The notes: generated from the letters alone by a model not told the origin. A stretch of 64,000 nt of DNA from Brachyspira pilosicoli (GCF_036997485.1 NZ_JAWLPU010000001.1:372001-436000); one strand, 5' to 3'; shown: positions 7,880-19,523, counted from the stretch's first letter. Numbers and translations: made by a program.

Positions 7880-10800
7880 TCAAACTGTAATTTGCATTAC
7901 ATCTTCTTCTTTAGCTGAAGAATCTATATCATTATCATTGTTCATATCACCGCTTTCTTTGTTGTAAACATGTAATTTATTATAAAGTTTAACACCAGTA
8001 CCAGCAGGTATAAGATGTCCGATAATAACATTTTCTTTTAATCCAAGCAACTTATCAACTTTACCTTTAATAGCAGCATTAGTCAATACTTTAGTAGTCT
8101 CTTGGAATGAAGCAGAAGATATAAAGCTTTCAGTATTAAGAGCAGCTTTAGTTAAACCAAGAAGTACAGGTTTACCGCTTGCAGGAGAACCGCCAGCCTC
8201 TTCATAGCGTCTATTTTCTTCTTCAAACTCATACTTATCAACATACTGACCAACAATATATTTAGTATCGCCTGGGTCAATAATTTCAAGTCTTCTAAGC
8301 ATCTGTCTAATAATTAAAGCGAAGTGCTTGTCGTTAATACCTACACCCTGCTTATTATAAACGCTCTGTATCTCTTCAAGCAAATAAGTTTGTAAAGCCA
8401 AATCACCCTGAGTTTCCAATATATCATGAGGGTTAATCTTACCATCACATAATTGAGTACCAGTTTTAACATAGTCCCCATTTCTTACCAACAATTTTTT
8501 ACCATGAGGAACTAAGTGTTTAGTTTCATCAAACTCATTTCTAATTTTAACTACTTTTTTACCCTTATGAGAACCGCCGATTTCAACCTCACCGTCAATA
8601 CCAGCAATAATAGCAGTGTCTTTAGGTTTTTGAGCCTCAAGCAACTCTTGTACACGAGGCAAACCGCCTGTAATGTCATTACTTTTTTGCTGTATACGAG
8701 TAGTTTTAGCTATAACCTCACCAACTTCAACTTTTTGGTTATTTTCAACCATAAGCTGAGCACCATTAGGTATATCAGTTTCAAAAATATCATCACCATC
8801 TACAATGAGTATTTTAGGCTGCATACTAGCATCTTTAAACTCTTGAATAATCTTAGTAACATTACCAGTCTGCTCGTCTATAGCCTCAACCATAGTTCTA
8901 CCTGTAATGATATCCTGATATCTTACTACACCTGCTTTTTCAGATATTATAGGCTCATTATAACCATCGAAGCTAGCAATTACTGTATTAGCATCAATAA
9001 ATACATTCTCATTAACTCTATATTCACTACCTACTTTAATAGGTATATTATGCTTAGCACCTGTAATCATCACATACTTATTATCGCTAGTGATTTTCAA
9101 AGTACCATTATGTGTAGCTTTTATATCTTCACCATCTTTTGTAGTAGCGATAACATCTCCTATAAGTACTTTTGCATTGTTTTCTTTTAATACATCTTTT
9201 ATAGAGCTTTTTTCCCATTTGTTAAGTACACGTCTTATTAAAAGCTCACCATTTCTTGCTGTAATTTTTACACCATTAGGCTGTACAACATAGTTAGAAA
9301 ACTGTTCTATATATATAGGATAATTAAGCTTAACTTCATTTTCTTCAACAGACTGAGTAGCAACACCACCAATGTGGAATGTTCTCATTGTAAGCTGTGT
9401 ACCAGGCTGACCAATACTTTGAGCTGCCACAACACCAACAGCCTCACCAATAGAAGCAAGTGTGTTAGTAGATAAGCTTCTACCATAACATTTCTGACAA
9501 ACACCCATTCTGCTTTCACAAGTAAGAGGATGTCTTATTCTTATTTTCTCTATACCGGCCTGCTCTATTCTATCAGCAATTTCTTCTGTAATTTCAGTAT
9601 TAGCCTCACATATAAGCTCTTTAGTTTGAGGATGATAAATATGTTCATTACTGAAGAAACCAACAACTCTCTCTTTTAATGATTTTTTAATCTCATCATA
9701 TTCTTTAATAGGTTCAATCTCAATACCCTTAACAGTACCGCAGTCATGCTCTGAAACAACAACCCCAATAGCAACATCAACCAATTTTCTTGTAAGGTAA
9801 CCAGCACTTGAAGTTTTTAATGCAGTATCAGCAAGACCTTTTCTTGCACCGTGAGTAGAGATAAAGTACTCTTGTACAGTAAGACCCTCTTTGAAGTTTG
9901 AAATAATAGGAAGCTCTATAATATCACCATTAGGCTTAGCCATAAGACCTCTCATACTAGCAAGCTGTCTTATCTGCTGTTTAGAACCTCTTGCTCCAGA
10001 ATCCGCCATTATATATATAGGGTTAAATCCGTCTTGGTCTTGTCTCAAGTTATCCATCATAGCATCAGTAATTCTACCCTCTACAGCAGTCCACAAGTCT
10101 TTTACCTTCTGGCTTCTCTCATCATCAGTAATAATACCGTTCATATACTGGTCTCTAAGCTGTTCTACCTGTTTAGTAGCCTCTTCAATTTCATGTTTTT
10201 TCATTGGAGGAATAAGTATATCAGATACAGATATTGTAGAACCAAATACAGTAGCACTTTGGTAACCAAGTTCTTTAATATCATCAAGCATATTAACAGT
10301 AGTAGCAGTACCATGTTTTAAATATACTTCATGAATAAATTTGGCTAAATCTTTACTTCCGAAATCTCTGTTTTGGAATCTAAAGTCCTCAGGTATCACT
10401 TGATTAAACTTAATTCTTCCCACAGAAGTTTCAACAAATTTTTCTTCTCCGTCTTTATCTTTCATGAGAACTTTAATTCTAGCTTCAAGCTCAATTAAAT
10501 TACTGTCATAAGCAAGTAAAGCATCTTCAGGAGAAGCAAATACTTTATTTTCACCCTTCATACCGCTTCTTAATTTAGTTAAATAACTAATACCAAGTAC
10601 AATATCCTGAGTAGGGTTAACAATAGGCTCGCCATTAGCAGGGTTTAATATGTTATGAGGAGCAAGCATTAAAGTCCAAGCTTCAATTTGTGACTCTGCA
10701 GAAAGCGGAGTATGAACTGCCATCTGGTCACCGTCAAAGTCAGCGTTATAAGCGTGACAAACAAGCGGGTGAAGCTGAATTGCTTTTCCTTCAACAAGTA

Positions 10801-12082
10801 CTGGTTCAAAAGCCTGAATACCAAGTCTGTGAAGTGTCGGAGCACGGTTTAAAAGTACAGGGTGCTCTTTAGCAATCTCTTCTAATACGCCCCAAACTTC
10901 TTCTCTGCCCTCTTCTACAAATCTTTTTGCAGATTTTATATTATGAGCAGAATTAGTTTCAACTAATTTTTTCATAATGAATGGCTTAAATAATTCAACG
11001 GCCATTTTTTTAGGAAGACCGCATTGATGCATTTTAAGTCTAGGACCAGCAACAATAACAGAACGTCCTGAATAGTCAACACGTTTACCCAAAAGGTTTT
11101 GACGGAAACGACCTTGCTTACCCTTTAACATATCTGAAAGAGATTTTAATGCTCTGTTTCCAGGTCCTTTTACAACTTTTTTTCTTTTGCTATTATCAAA
11201 TAAAGCATCAACTGCCTCTTGAAGCATTCTTTTTTCGTTTCTTATAATGATATCAGGAGCTCTTAAAACTAATAATCTCCTTAAACGAATATTTCTGTTT
11301 ATAACTCTTCTATAAAGGTCATTCAAATCTGAAGTAGCGAAACGTCCGCCGTCAAGCTGAACCATAGGTCTTAATTCTGGCGGAATAACAGGTACAACAT
11401 CAAGTATCATCCAAGTAGGGTCATTGCCTGATGATTTGAAATCTTCAAAAATCTCAAGACGTTTTCTAAGTCTTCTGTCAGATTTCTCACCCTTTTTAAT
11501 CATCTCTTCTCTAAGTTTTCTGATTTCTTCGTCCATATCAAGGTCTTTAAGCATATCACGTATGCCTTCAGCACCTATACCAATACGAATATTATCCCCA
11601 TATCTATCTAAAGCTTCATTATATTCATCTTCAGTAAGCAAATCACCCTTAGAATAATCGCTATCACCTGCATCAATAACAACATATCTCTCAAAATAAA
11701 GTACGCTTCTTAAATGAGATATATTCATGTTTAGAAGAAGTCCGATTCTTGAAGGAGTGTTTCTATAATACCAAATATGAGCAACAGGAGCAGCTAACTC
11801 TATATGACCCATTCTCTCACGTCTTACTTTGAAATGTGTAACTTCAACTCCGCACTTATCACAAACAACACCCTTATAACGTTTGCTTTTAAACTTACCG
11901 CAATAACACTCATATTCTTTAGTAGTTCCAAATATCTTCTCACAAAAAAGCCCATCTCTCTCAGGTCTTAAAGTTCTGTAGTTGATAGTTTCTGGTTTTT
12001 TAACTTCGCCATAACTCCACTCTCTCATAACCTGAGGACTTGCTATACCTATTTTTATTTGGTCAAAGTTTGTAAATTGCAT
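7880..12082 (-). CDS. rpoC: DNA-directed RNA polymerase subunit beta'
   Basis: A 1400-residue catalytic subunit of RNA polymerase. Landmarks: the N-terminal zinc site C-Y-C-G ... C-D-K-C-G, the active-site Mg-binding motif N-A-D-F-D-G-D-Q-M, the trigger-loop region near [19 protein letters not shown], and the second zinc site [11 protein letters not shown]. The order of domains is canonical for a non-split beta'. It follows rpoB after only 14 bases, so the two are co-transcribed; the start has an AGGAGA site inside that spacer. The C-terminus ends with an acidic tail. A strong terminator lies 25 bases beyond the stop codon. Confidence 0.98.
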   Translation of the reverse strand: MQFTNFDQIKIGIASPQVMREWSYGEVKKPETINYRTLRPERDGLFCEKIFGTTKEYECYCGKFKSKRYKGVVCDKCGVEVTHFKVRRERMGHIELAAPVAHIWYYRNTPSRIGLLLNMNISHLRSVLYFERYVVIDAGDSDYSKGDLLTEDEYNEALDRYGDNIRIGIGAEGIRDMLKDLDMDEEIRKLREEMIKKGEKSDRRLRKRLEIFEDFKSSGNDPTWMILDVVPVIPPELRPMVQLDGGRFATSDLNDLYRRVINRNIRLRRLLVLRAPDIIIRNEKRMLQEAVDALFDNSKRKKVVKGPGNRALKSLSDMLKGKQGRFRQNLLGKRVDYSGRSVIVAGPRLKMHQCGLPKKMAVELFKPFIMKKLVETNSAHNIKSAKRFVEEGREEVWGVLEEIAKEHPVLLNRAPTLHRLGIQAFEPVLVEGKAIQLHPLVCHAYNADFDGDQMAVHTPLSAESQIEAWTLMLAPHNILNPANGEPIVNPTQDIVLGISYLTKLRSGMKGENKVFASPEDALLAYDSNLIELEARIKVLMKDKDGEEKFVETSVGRIKFNQVIPEDFRFQNRDFGSKDLAKFIHEVYLKHGTATTVNMLDDIKELGYQSATVFGSTISVSDILIPPMKKHEIEEATKQVEQLRDQYMNGIITDDERSQKVKDLWTAVEGRITDAMMDNLRQDQDGFNPIYIMADSGARGSKQQIRQLASMRGLMAKPNGDIIELPIISNFKEGLTVQEYFISTHGARKGLADTALKTSSAGYLTRKLVDVAIGVVVSEHDCGTVKGIEIEPIKEYDEIKKSLKERVVGFFSNEHIYHPQTKELICEANTEITEEIADRIEQAGIEKIRIRHPLTCESRMGVCQKCYGRSLSTNTLASIGEAVGVVAAQSIGQPGTQLTMRTFHIGGVATQSVEENEVKLNYPIYIEQFSNYVVQPNGVKITARNGELLIRRVLNKWEKSSIKDVLKENNAKVLIGDVIATTKDGEDIKATHNGTLKITSDNKYVMITGAKHNIPIKVGSEYRVNENVFIDANTVIASFDGYNEPIISEKAGVVRYQDIITGRTMVEAIDEQTGNVTKIIQEFKDASMQPKILIVDGDDIFETDIPNGAQLMVENNQKVEVGEVIAKTTRIQQKSNDITGGLPRVQELLEAQKPKDTAIIAGIDGEVEIGGSHKGKKVVKIRNEFDETKHLVPHGKKLLVRNGDYVKTGTQLCDGKINPHDILETQGDLALQTYLLEEIQSVYNKQGVGINDKHFALIIRQMLRRLEIIDPGDTKYIVGQYVDKYEFEEENRRYEEAGGSPASGKPVLLGLTKAALNTESFISSASFQETTKVLTNAAIKGKVDKLLGLKENVIIGHLIPAGTGVKLYNKLHVYNKESGDMNNDNDIDSSAKEEDVMQITV

Positions 12083-12096
12083 TAAACTTCTCCTAA

Positions 12097-15000
12097 TTAT
12101 TTAAAAATCTTAGTTTGTTTTTTAGTTTTTTTCTTTAATTCTTTTTCAGTAGAAGGAAGCTGATTGCCCTCTTCATCGTGAATAGTGATATTAAGACCTA
12201 AGCCTCTAAGCTCTTGAACCAATACGTTAAAGCTTTCAGGTATACCCGGAGAAGATATAACATCACCTTTAACAATAGATTCATATATTCTTGCACGACC
12301 TGTCATATCGTCAGATTTAACAGTTAAGAACTCTTGAAGCATATTTGCAGCTCCATAAGCCTCTAATGCCCACACTTCCATCTCTCCTAATCTCTGACCG
12401 CCGAATTGCGATTTACCACCCAAAGGCTGCTGAGTAACAAGTGAGTAAGGACCAGTACTTCTAGCGTGAACCTTATCTTCAACCAAGTGGTTAAGTTTAA
12501 GCATATACATGTATCCTACTGCTACATCATTTTTGAAAGGCTCGCCTGTTCTGCCGTCAAAGAGTTTTACTTTACCAGTAGGATTTAAACCAGCTGCTAT
12601 CATAGCCTCTTTTAACTCATCTTCTTTAGGACCCTCAAATACAGGACAAGCATATTTTAAGCCCATTTTATGACCAGTCCAACCGAGTAACATCTCAATT
12701 ACCTGACCAATGTTCATACGAGAAGGTACACCAAGAGGGTTCAAACAAATATCTACAGGAGTACCGTCCTCTAAATAAGGCATATCCTCTATAGGCATTA
12801 TTCTCGCAACAACCCCTTTGTTACCGTGACGACCAGCCATTTTGTCGCCTTCTTGTATTATACGCTTCTTAGCTAAGAATACTTTTACTACTTCCTCAAC
12901 ACCAGGCTTTAATTCATCGCCATTTTCTCTGCTGTAAACTCTTACATCTATAACAGTACCGTCTTTTCCATGAGGAACTCTTAAAGAAGTATCTTTTACA
13001 TCTCTTGACTTCTCACCAAATATTGAATGAAGAAGTCTGTATTCTGGAGTAACCTCTGTTTCACCTTTAGGAGTTACTTTACCAACTAATATATCTCCAG
13101 CTTTTACTTTAGCACCTATTCTTACAATACCTCTCTCATCAAGATTTTTGAATGCAGAATCTGGTACATTTGGTATATCTCTAGTAATATTTTCTTTATC
13201 TAATTTTGTCTCACGAGCTTCAACTGAAAACTCTTCTATGTGAATTGAAGTAAATACATCTTCTTGTACTAATCTCTTGCTTAAAAGGATAGCGTCCTCG
13301 AAGTTGTAGCCTTCAAAAATCATGAATGCTGCTAAAACGTTTCTTCCAAGTGCCAATTCACCATGGTCTGTAGCAGGTCCGTCAGCTAAAAGACCGCCAG
13401 CTTTAACAGTATCCCCCACATTAACTACAGGTCTTTGATGATAATTGGTATCTTGGTTAGTTCTTTGATATTTTGTAAGTTCATAAACATCATAATCATC
13501 ATCGCTATTTTGTTTAGTAGGTTTAATAACTATTTCATCATGAACTACTTTTATAACCTTACCAGCTCTTTTTGCATGAACTGCTATTCCTGTGCCAGGC
13601 TGACATATTTTTGCTTCTACTCCAGTACCAACTATAGGTGATTCTGGGAATAAAAGAGGTACACTTTGACGTTGCATGTTTGAACCCATCAAAGCTCTGT
13701 TAGCGTCGTCATGCTCTAAGAATGGAATAAGTGAGCTTGAAAGTGAAACAATCTGCTGAGGTGAAACGTCCATATACTGTACTTGATCTGGTGTAGAATA
13801 TGGGAATTCACTTCTATATCTTGTAGAAATAAGATTTTCTTTGAATGTTCCATCTTCATTTAAAGGAGCATTAGCATCAGCAATATGATAACGCTCTTCA
13901 TCATGAGCTGTTAAGTATTCTATCTCATCAGTTACTTTACCATTAACAACTTTTCTATATGGAGTCTCTAAGAATCCATGTTTATTTATTTTAGCATAAG
14001 TAGCAAGTGAAACTATAAGACCAATATTTGGACCTTCAGGAGTTTCAATAGGACATATTTTACCATAGTGAGTATGGTGTACGTCACGAACCTCAAAACC
14101 AGCCCTATCTCTTGTAAGACCTCCAGGACCTAAAGCGTTTAATCTTCTTTTGTGTGTAATCTCTGATAATGGATTGTTTTGGTCCATGAACTGAGATAAT
14201 TGGCTTGTACCATAAAACTCTTTAATTACTGCTTGTATTACTTTTATGCTTACAAGTGATTGAGGAGTTACAGCTTCCATGTCCTGCATTTGCATTCTCT
14301 CTTTAGCTGCTCTCTCCATTCTTGTGAAGCCTGTTTTTATTTGCATAGCCAATAATTCACCAACGCTTCTTATACGTCTGTTGCCTAAATGGTCTATATC
14401 ATCTAATTGCTCTTCATTTATGAAAACTTTTATTAAAAAGCGAATTGTCTCTATTATGTCTTTATGTCTTAAAACCTTATCCTGTTCACTTTCTGGGAAG
14501 TTTAATCTCTTGTTTATTTTGTAACGACCAACATCACCTAAAGCATACAATTTAGGGTCAAATACTAAATCATTACAAGTTTTTACAACGTTCTCTATTA
14601 AAGCAGGTTCACCTGGTCTTATTACATTATAAATCTTTGTACAAGCTTCTTTCTGATTTTTTGTAGTGTCTTTATCTAAAGTATTAATTATAGTAACATT
14701 GTCTTTTATTGCTTCCATATTTAATACTTCAATTTCATCTATACCGCTCATTAAAAGTCTTTCTGCCAAGTTTTGGTTAATAAGCTCGCCTGGGTTTAAG
14801 ATGATTTCTTCTGGATTTTCTTTATCAAATACTGTTGAATATGAGCGTCTTCCTATAAGCTGAGCTTTTTTCTCTTCATCAGAAAGTTTAGCCAAAGATA
14901 TTTTATCTATTTCATAGAATAATTTTAAAATTTCTTCATTAGTTGTGATACCAATAGCTCTTAAAAATACTGTAACAGGAAGTTTTTTCTTTCTGTCAAT

Positions 15001-15618
15001 TCTTACATACATTATATCTTTTTTGGTATCAAGTTCAAACTCAAGCCAAGTACCCCTATCTGGAATAATCTTAGCTACAAACATAGCATCTCTATCACTG
15101 CGGTTAAATACAACACCAGGAGACCTATGAATCTGAGAAACAACAACCCTCTCAGCACCGTTAATAATGAATGTACCTCTATCTGTCATAGCAGGTATTT
15201 CACCAACAAAAATTTCTTGTTCTATTATTCTTTCTGGGTCTCTTACAGTTAATTGTACTTTTATTTTGAATTGATAAGCATAAGTTTTATCTCTTCTTCT
15301 TGCTTCTTTTTCAGATATTTTAGGCTCACCTATAGAGTAAGAAATAAACTCTATTTGCATTTTTTCATTAGTTGCTACTATAGGGAATATTGAAGTTAAA
15401 ACCTCTTGTAAGCCTTCATTTTTTCTTTTATTTTCAGGAACATCTTTCTGAAGGAAGCTTTCATAAGATTCTTTTTGTATAGCGAGGAGATCTGGAGGCT
15501 CTATCACAGAAGCCGAACGTGAAAAGTTTACACGGCCATTCTCCATTCTGTATTTTTTTGCGAATTCTACTCCGCGTTCCTTATATACTTTATTATCTAT
15601 CTGAATGTTATTAGACAT
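12097..15618 (-). CDS. rpoB: DNA-directed RNA polymerase subunit beta
   Basis: A 1173-residue subunit carrying the rifampicin-binding pocket and part of the active site. The pocket reads [15 protein letters not shown], then [20 protein letters not shown]. The Asn at residue 494 (codon 14137-14139) occupies the place of E. coli Ser531. Asn here is associated with natural rifampicin resistance in other spirochaetes. The C-terminal motif [19 protein letters not shown] is intact. The last residues are a Lys/Thr-rich tail. The gene is separated from rplL by 123 bases that hold a hairpin without a T-run, a likely attenuator or processing site. Confidence 0.98.
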   Translation of the reverse strand: MSNNIQIDNKVYKERGVEFAKKYRMENGRVNFSRSASVIEPPDLLAIQKESYESFLQKDVPENKRKNEGLQEVLTSIFPIVATNEKMQIEFISYSIGEPKISEKEARRRDKTYAYQFKIKVQLTVRDPERIIEQEIFVGEIPAMTDRGTFIINGAERVVVSQIHRSPGVVFNRSDRDAMFVAKIIPDRGTWLEFELDTKKDIMYVRIDRKKKLPVTVFLRAIGITTNEEILKLFYEIDKISLAKLSDEEKKAQLIGRRSYSTVFDKENPEEIILNPGELINQNLAERLLMSGIDEIEVLNMEAIKDNVTIINTLDKDTTKNQKEACTKIYNVIRPGEPALIENVVKTCNDLVFDPKLYALGDVGRYKINKRLNFPESEQDKVLRHKDIIETIRFLIKVFINEEQLDDIDHLGNRRIRSVGELLAMQIKTGFTRMERAAKERMQMQDMEAVTPQSLVSIKVIQAVIKEFYGTSQLSQFMDQNNPLSEITHKRRLNALGPGGLTRDRAGFEVRDVHHTHYGKICPIETPEGPNIGLIVSLATYAKINKHGFLETPYRKVVNGKVTDEIEYLTAHDEERYHIADANAPLNEDGTFKENLISTRYRSEFPYSTPDQVQYMDVSPQQIVSLSSSLIPFLEHDDANRALMGSNMQRQSVPLLFPESPIVGTGVEAKICQPGTGIAVHAKRAGKVIKVVHDEIVIKPTKQNSDDDYDVYELTKYQRTNQDTNYHQRPVVNVGDTVKAGGLLADGPATDHGELALGRNVLAAFMIFEGYNFEDAILLSKRLVQEDVFTSIHIEEFSVEARETKLDKENITRDIPNVPDSAFKNLDERGIVRIGAKVKAGDILVGKVTPKGETEVTPEYRLLHSIFGEKSRDVKDTSLRVPHGKDGTVIDVRVYSRENGDELKPGVEEVVKVFLAKKRIIQEGDKMAGRHGNKGVVARIMPIEDMPYLEDGTPVDICLNPLGVPSRMNIGQVIEMLLGWTGHKMGLKYACPVFEGPKEDELKEAMIAAGLNPTGKVKLFDGRTGEPFKNDVAVGYMYMLKLNHLVEDKVHARSTGPYSLVTQQPLGGKSQFGGQRLGEMEVWALEAYGAANMLQEFLTVKSDDMTGRARIYESIVKGDVISSPGIPESFNVLVQELRGLGLNITIHDEEGNQLPSTEKELKKKTKKQTKIFK

Positions 15619-15685
15619 ATTTAAAGATCTCCACTATATTTATAACAGTTATTATATATTTTTTATTTTCTTAAGATACGCTAAT

Positions 15686-15717
15686 AAGAAGGGTAGAAAA
15701 CATATCATACCCTTCTT
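15686..15717 (-). promoter_or_regulatory. rplL-rpoB intercistronic hairpin
   Basis: A perfect 10-bp stem, AAGAAGGGTA with TACCCTTCTT, and a 12-base loop, placed between rplL and rpoB. No T-run follows in the direction of transcription, so it is not a full terminator. In E. coli the same place holds an attenuator and an RNase III site that set the ratio of L7/L12 to polymerase; a similar role is inferred. Confidence 0.6.
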
Positions 15718-15741
15718 AAATATAATCAAATATTAATGATA

Positions 15742-16131
15742 TTATTTAATTTCAACTTTACCACCAGCTGCTTCTAATTGTTTTTTGATAGCTGCTGCTT
15801 CATCTTTAGAAACGCCAGATTTAATTGTTTCGCCGCCTTTTTCTACAGCATCTTTAGCTTCTTTTAAGCCTAAACCGCTAACTGCTCTAACTTCTTTAAT
15901 AAGAGCAATTTTTTGAGCTGCATCAAAACCTGTAAGAATAACATCAAAATCGCTTTTTTCTTCTTCAGCTGCTGCTGCTGCACCGCCTGCTGCTGGAGCT
16001 GCTGCTACTGCTGCTACTGGCATAGCTGCTGTTACGTTAAATTTTTCTTTTATAGCTTCTACTAACTCATGAAGCTCGATAACTTTCATTTCTTCTATTG
16101 CTTGTAATATTTCTTCTTTACTTAAAGCCAT
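15742..16131 (-). CDS. rplL: 50S ribosomal protein L7/L12
   Basis: A 129-residue stalk protein that recruits translation GTPases. It has the helical N-terminal dimerisation part, an Ala-rich hinge ([14 protein letters not shown]) and the globular C-terminal domain with [20 protein letters not shown]-type motif. It lies 61 bases downstream of rplJ, with AAGGAG before the start. The downstream intercistronic hairpin may end or process part of the transcripts, so that L12 exceeds RNA polymerase. Confidence 0.97.
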   Translation of the reverse strand: MALSKEEILQAIEEMKVIELHELVEAIKEKFNVTAAMPVAAVAAAPAAGGAAAAAEEEKSDFDVILTGFDAAQKIALIKEVRAVSGLGLKEAKDAVEKGGETIKSGVSKDEAAAIKKQLEAAGGKVEIK

Positions 16132-16192
16132 TTTTATTCTCCTTAAATGTTTTATTTCTTAGTTTTTAATTTAATATCAACATATCAACATA

Positions 16193-16717
16193 TTATGCTG
16201 ATTTCTTTTTTTCCTCTTCAACGCTGTCAAGCACATAAGCAAGCTCTGATATAACGCTTTGCAAGCTGTTTGCAAAACTTGATATAGGAGACTCGAGTGC
16301 TGTAACAAGATGAGAAAGTAGAACTTCTCTTGGAGGTATATTAGCTACAACCTGTACATTAGCAGGGTCTAATAAATCCTCGCCCATGTAACCGCCTTTT
16401 ATTTTGATTTTATCATTCTTTTTAGCGGCTTCACTGATAACCTTAGCAGCTGATGGCATATCTTCTTTTGCAAATACAACTGCTGTTGGGTTAATAAACA
16501 TCTCATCTTTTACTTCTCTGCCTAAATCTTTCAAAGCAATGTCTACTAATGAGTTTTTGCATATTTTCATTGAAGAAGAAGTTTTTGCTAATTCGCGTCT
16601 TAAATCTGTAAGCTGTGATACTGTTACTCCTCTATAATCGAAGAATACTAAACCAGCACAACTGCCCATACTTTCTTTAAGAGCTGCAACTGTTTCTATA
16701 TTTTTCTTATTAGGCAT
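16193..16717 (-). CDS. rplJ: 50S ribosomal protein L10
   Basis: A 174-residue stalk-base protein that binds 23S rRNA and several L12 dimers. Recognised by the F-F-D-Y-R-G-V-T-V-S-Q-L-T-D-L-R motif near the N-terminus, K-N-S-L-V-D-I-A-L and the C-terminal helix that holds L12. It lies between rplA and rplL. The 101-base leader between rplA and rplJ is where L10-L12 autoregulation acts in other bacteria, but I could not identify the binding fold by eye. The start has an AAGGTGG site. Confidence 0.96.
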   Translation of the reverse strand: MPNKKNIETVAALKESMGSCAGLVFFDYRGVTVSQLTDLRRELAKTSSSMKICKNSLVDIALKDLGREVKDEMFINPTAVVFAKEDMPSAAKVISEAAKKNDKIKIKGGYMGEDLLDPANVQVVANIPPREVLLSHLVTALESPISSFANSLQSVISELAYVLDSVEEEKKKSA

Positions 16718-16818
16718 ATATCCACCTTCTTCTATTTATATTAAACAATCTCTATAAAGCTATTCATATAATGGGATCACAAAATACGACTTCGTTTATA
16801 AAAATGTTTATCAGCTAA

Positions 16819-17520
16819 TTATAGTTTTATCTTTTTATGGTCTATTTTTATACCAACACCCATAGTTGATGTTACACCAACGCTTTTTATATAATCACCT
16901 TTTAAGTCTGATGGTTTCTTTCTTAATATCTCATCATAAAAAGCTCTGAAGTTTTCGTTTAACTTATTAACGTCCATAGATGCTTTACCTATAGCCATTC
17001 TTACAACACCGAATTTATCTGCTCTGTATTCCATTCTTCCTGCTTTAAAGCTTTTTACTGCCTGAGCTATATCAAGTGTAACTGTTCCTGTTTTAGGGTT
17101 AGGCATAAGTCCTTTTCTACCAAGAATCTGTCCTAATTTACCTACTTCTTTCATTAAGTCTGGTGTAGATATTGCAACATCAAAGTCAGTATATCCGCCT
17201 TTAATTTTGCTTATTAAATCTTCAAAACCTACTTCCATAGCACCAGCATTTTTTGCCTCATCTGCTTTCTCACCTTGAGCAAATACTACTACTCTTTTTT
17301 CTTTACCGAAAGCATTAGGGAATGATAATGTATCTCTTATTGTGTGTTTTGGTAGGATATTAAGGTTGATTGTAACCTCAATAGTTTCATCAAATTTACA
17401 GGTAGCGTTTTTCTTAGCTAAATCTATAGCTTCATCTACAGAATAGAGTGTTAATTTCTCTACAGTCTTTCTTATAGCGTCGTAACGTTTGCCACCTATT
17501 TTCTTTTCTTTTGTTGCCAT
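16819..17520 (-). CDS. rplA: 50S ribosomal protein L1
   Basis: A 233-residue protein of the mobile L1 stalk. It contains the canonical [10 protein letters not shown]-x-G-T-V-T motif and the N-terminal K-x-G-K-R-Y-D-A-I-type start. It follows rplK by 78 bases in the conserved rplKAJL order. L1 usually represses its own operon in other bacteria by binding its mRNA. Length and motifs are normal. Confidence 0.97.
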   Translation of the reverse strand: MATKEKKIGGKRYDAIRKTVEKLTLYSVDEAIDLAKKNATCKFDETIEVTINLNILPKHTIRDTLSFPNAFGKEKRVVVFAQGEKADEAKNAGAMEVGFEDLISKIKGGYTDFDVAISTPDLMKEVGKLGQILGRKGLMPNPKTGTVTLDIAQAVKSFKAGRMEYRADKFGVVRMAIGKASMDVNKLNENFRAFYDEILRKKPSDLKGDYIKSVGVTSTMGVGIKIDHKKIKL

Positions 17521-17598
17521 CTTTTCTTTCCTTTTTTCAAACGCGTACTTCCATTTATTATTAAATGGTGTTGCCTATTTTAATATTTTAATTAATAA

Positions 17599-18021
17599 TT
17601 ATTCTACTTTAATACCCATAGCACGAGCTGTACCCGCAACTATTTTTTTTGCTGCTTCTATATCATTAGCTGACATATAAGCCATTTTCTCTTGAGCTAT
17701 CTCTTCAAGCTGCTTCTGATTGATTGTTGCAACTTTTGTTTTGTTAGGCTCGCCAGAACCTTTTTCTATACCCAATTTCTTCTTAATTAAAGTAGAAGTT
17801 GATGTACCTTTAGTAACAAATGTATAAGTTTTATCTTCATACACTGTTATATAAGTGTTTAATAGCTGACCTTTCATTTTAGATGTTTTAGCATTAAAAT
17901 CTTTAACGAAAGCGGCTATTTGTATTTGTTTCTGACCTAATGCAGGTCCAAGTGGTGGAGCAGGAGTTGCCTCTCCGCCGGGTATTCTAACCTTTACAAT
18001 ACCAACTACTCTTTTAGCCAT
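17599..18021 (-). CDS. rplK: 50S ribosomal protein L11
   Basis: A 140-residue protein of the GTPase-associated centre; it binds 23S rRNA helices 43/44. It has the Pro-rich linker motif G-G-E-A-T-P-A-P-P-L-G-P-A-L-G-Q near the N-terminus and the C-terminal RNA-binding part with G-T-A-R-A-M-G-I. It lies 18 bases downstream of nusG. Length and gene order are canonical. Confidence 0.97.
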   Translation of the reverse strand: MAKRVVGIVKVRIPGGEATPAPPLGPALGQKQIQIAAFVKDFNAKTSKMKGQLLNTYITVYEDKTYTFVTKGTSTSTLIKKKLGIEKGSGEPNKTKVATINQKQLEEIAQEKMAYMSANDIEAAKKIVAGTARAMGIKVE

Positions 18022-18039
18022 TTTTACTACCTCTTTTTA

Positions 18040-18621
18040 TTATAATTTCTTTACTTTATTAAAGTCTAACTCTGTTGGGGTGCTTCTGCCGAATATCTCT
18101 ATTTTTACTGTAACCTTACCCTTATCAGCATTAATATTCTCTATTAAGCCATTTAAACCATTGAAAGGTCCGTCTATAACTTGTACCTTCTCCCCTATTT
18201 CAAATTCCATTCCTATAAGCTCATTAATATCGTTTTTGTTTTTAGCTTCTCTGTCTTCAAATATACGAGCAACATCAGCTTCGCTTAATGGAGTTGGAAT
18301 TATATTACCTTCTTCTTTAGTTGTAGCATGACTTCCTATAAATCCTGCCACTCCAGGCGTTCTTCTTACCATAGATTGTGTAGCATCATTCATAACCATC
18401 TTAACTAAAACATAACCAGGGTAAAAAAACTCTTCTTTAGTTACTTTTTTACCATTTTTATTTTTTTGTACAGTCTCAGAAGGTATATATATGTCTACTA
18501 CCAAATCAGACATACCATTTTCTTTAATTCTTTTTTCTAAACGTTCACGAACTTTATTTTCATAACCGTGCTGAGTGTGAACTATATACCATCTATAATC
18601 TCTAGTCATTTCTTCAGACAT
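18040..18621 (-). CDS. nusG: transcription termination/antitermination factor NusG
   Basis: A 193-residue factor. The N-terminal NGN domain has W-Y-I-V-H-T-Q-H-G-Y-E-N-K-V and F-F-P-G-Y-V-L-V-K-M (here Y-P-G-Y); it binds the clamp of RNA polymerase. The C-terminal KOW domain has V-x-V-I-D-G-P-F-N-G-L-N-G-L-I. It starts three bases after the secE stop, so the two are co-translated. Length is close to the family norm. Confidence 0.97.
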   Translation of the reverse strand: MSEEMTRDYRWYIVHTQHGYENKVRERLEKRIKENGMSDLVVDIYIPSETVQKNKNGKKVTKEEFFYPGYVLVKMVMNDATQSMVRRTPGVAGFIGSHATTKEEGNIIPTPLSEADVARIFEDREAKNKNDINELIGMEFEIGEKVQVIDGPFNGLNGLIENINADKGKVTVKIEIFGRSTPTELDFNKVKKL

Positions 18622-18624
18622 ACA

Positions 18625-18945
18625 TCACCTACTATATCTATTTTTTCTAATGTATCGTATAGCGAAATAAACCACAAATAATACCACAACAAGAAGTATT
18701 AAAACCAAAGCTATTTTTGATGAAGCTATAGAAGATAATATAGAACCATCTAATAAAGCTCTAGTTAGAAATGTTACTATATAATCTGCAGCACCCAAAA
18801 AAGCAGCAGACAAAATAAGCAAAATTACAACAACAACTGTTTGATTAAGAACTTCCTGACGAGTAGGCCATACACTTCTCTCAAAAAGCTCTTTTTTTAT
18901 CTCTTCTAAAGAATTAAATAATTTGTTCTTTTTCTTCTCTGCCAT
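18625..18945 (-). CDS. secE: preprotein translocase subunit SecE
   Basis: A 106-residue integral membrane subunit of the SecYEG channel. The conserved amphipathic part E-L-F-E-R-S-V-W-P-T-R-Q-E-V and the following long hydrophobic helix identify it. A second hydrophobic segment lies near the C-terminus, before the basic tail. I chose the ATG at 18945 because an AAGG motif lies about nine bases before it; a TTG two codons earlier is too close to that site. It lies between trnW and nusG, the usual place. Confidence 0.93.
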   Translation of the reverse strand: MAEKKKNKLFNSLEEIKKELFERSVWPTRQEVLNQTVVVVILLILSAAFLGAADYIVTFLTRALLDGSILSSIASSKIALVLILLVVVLFVVYFAIRYIRKNRYSR

Positions 18946-18986
18946 ATACAATACCTTAAATTTTAATATTAAATTAAGTAAAAAAT

Positions 18987-19059
18987 CAGGTCAGACAGGA
19001 GTCGAACCTGCAACACCCGGTTTTGGAGACCGGTGCTCTACCAATTGAACTACTGACCC
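18987..19059 (-). tRNA. trnW: tRNA-Trp (CCA)
   Basis: A 73-nt cloverleaf on the minus strand. The acceptor stem is GGGTCAG with CTGACCT (first pair G-U). The anticodon stem ACCGG/CCGGT flanks the loop with CCA. The T-loop is GTTCGAC and the discriminator base is G, as expected for bacterial tRNA-Trp. The 3' CCA is not encoded. It lies between rpmG and secE, a common bacterial arrangement, and is probably cut from the operon transcript. Confidence 0.97.
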
Positions 19060-19073
19060 AAATATATAAAAAA

Positions 19074-19250
19074 TTATCTTGAAACTTTCAATTCTCTGTG
19101 TATAGTGTGTTTTCTATCATGAGGGCAATATTTTTTTAATTCTAATTTTTCTTGAACATTTTGTTTATTTTTAGTTGTTATATAATTTTTTCTTTTACAT
19201 TCTGTGCATTGTAAATGTATTTGTTCGGTTTTTACTTTATTACCTGCCAT
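19074..19250 (-). CDS. rpmG: 50S ribosomal protein L33
   Basis: A 58-residue protein at the head of the operon. It starts [11 protein letters not shown] and has the first half of the L33 zinc ribbon, C15-T-E-C18. The second half reads C42-P-H-D45, with Asp in place of the usual fourth Cys; the codon is GAT. The remaining K-H-T-x-H-R-E-L-K is typical. A GGAG site precedes the ATG. It is the first gene of the rpmG-trnW-secE-nusG-rplKAJL-rpoBC unit. Confidence 0.93.
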   Translation of the reverse strand: MAGNKVKTEQIHLQCTECKRKNYITTKNKQNVQEKLELKKYCPHDRKHTIHRELKVSR

Positions 19251-19297
19251 TTTTATATCTCCGAAATTTAGACTACTTATATTTTAAGTGGTATTCA

Positions 19298-19326
19298 ATT
19301 ATATAATTATTTTTCTTTTATGTCAA
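19298..19326 (-). promoter_or_regulatory. consensus promoter of the rpmG-rpoC operon
   Basis: On the minus strand TTGACA (19326-19321), a 17-base spacer and TATAAT (19303-19298): both hexamers perfect. Predicted transcription start is near 19291, about 40 bases before rpmG. Confidence 0.85.
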
Positions 19327-19466
19327 TACTTTATTAAAACAATTTTGCATATAACTCTAATTTATTATACTTATTTTAATATAAAAAACAACCATTATAA
19401 TTAATCTAATTAAAAAAATTTTATTATATATACAAATAGTTTTTAATAATAATAATGGTTAAATTA

Positions 19467-19494
19467 TTGACATAAATGTTAATTAATATATCAT
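19467..19494 (+). promoter_or_regulatory. promoter of trmB
   Basis: TTGACA at 19467-19472, a 16-base spacer and TATCAT at 19489-19494, followed by AGGAG and the TTG start at 19524. It diverges from the rpmG promoter; the gap of 273 bases holds nothing else. Confidence 0.65.
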
Positions 19495-19523
19495 TCAAAT
19501 AAAATTATGAGGAGTTTACTAAT

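Noticed and set aside
8516-9190. A 224-codon plus-strand frame opposite rpoC
   Set aside because: It is the antisense of highly conserved rpoC sequence, with Asn/Ile/Ser-rich low-complexity composition and no ribosome-binding site.
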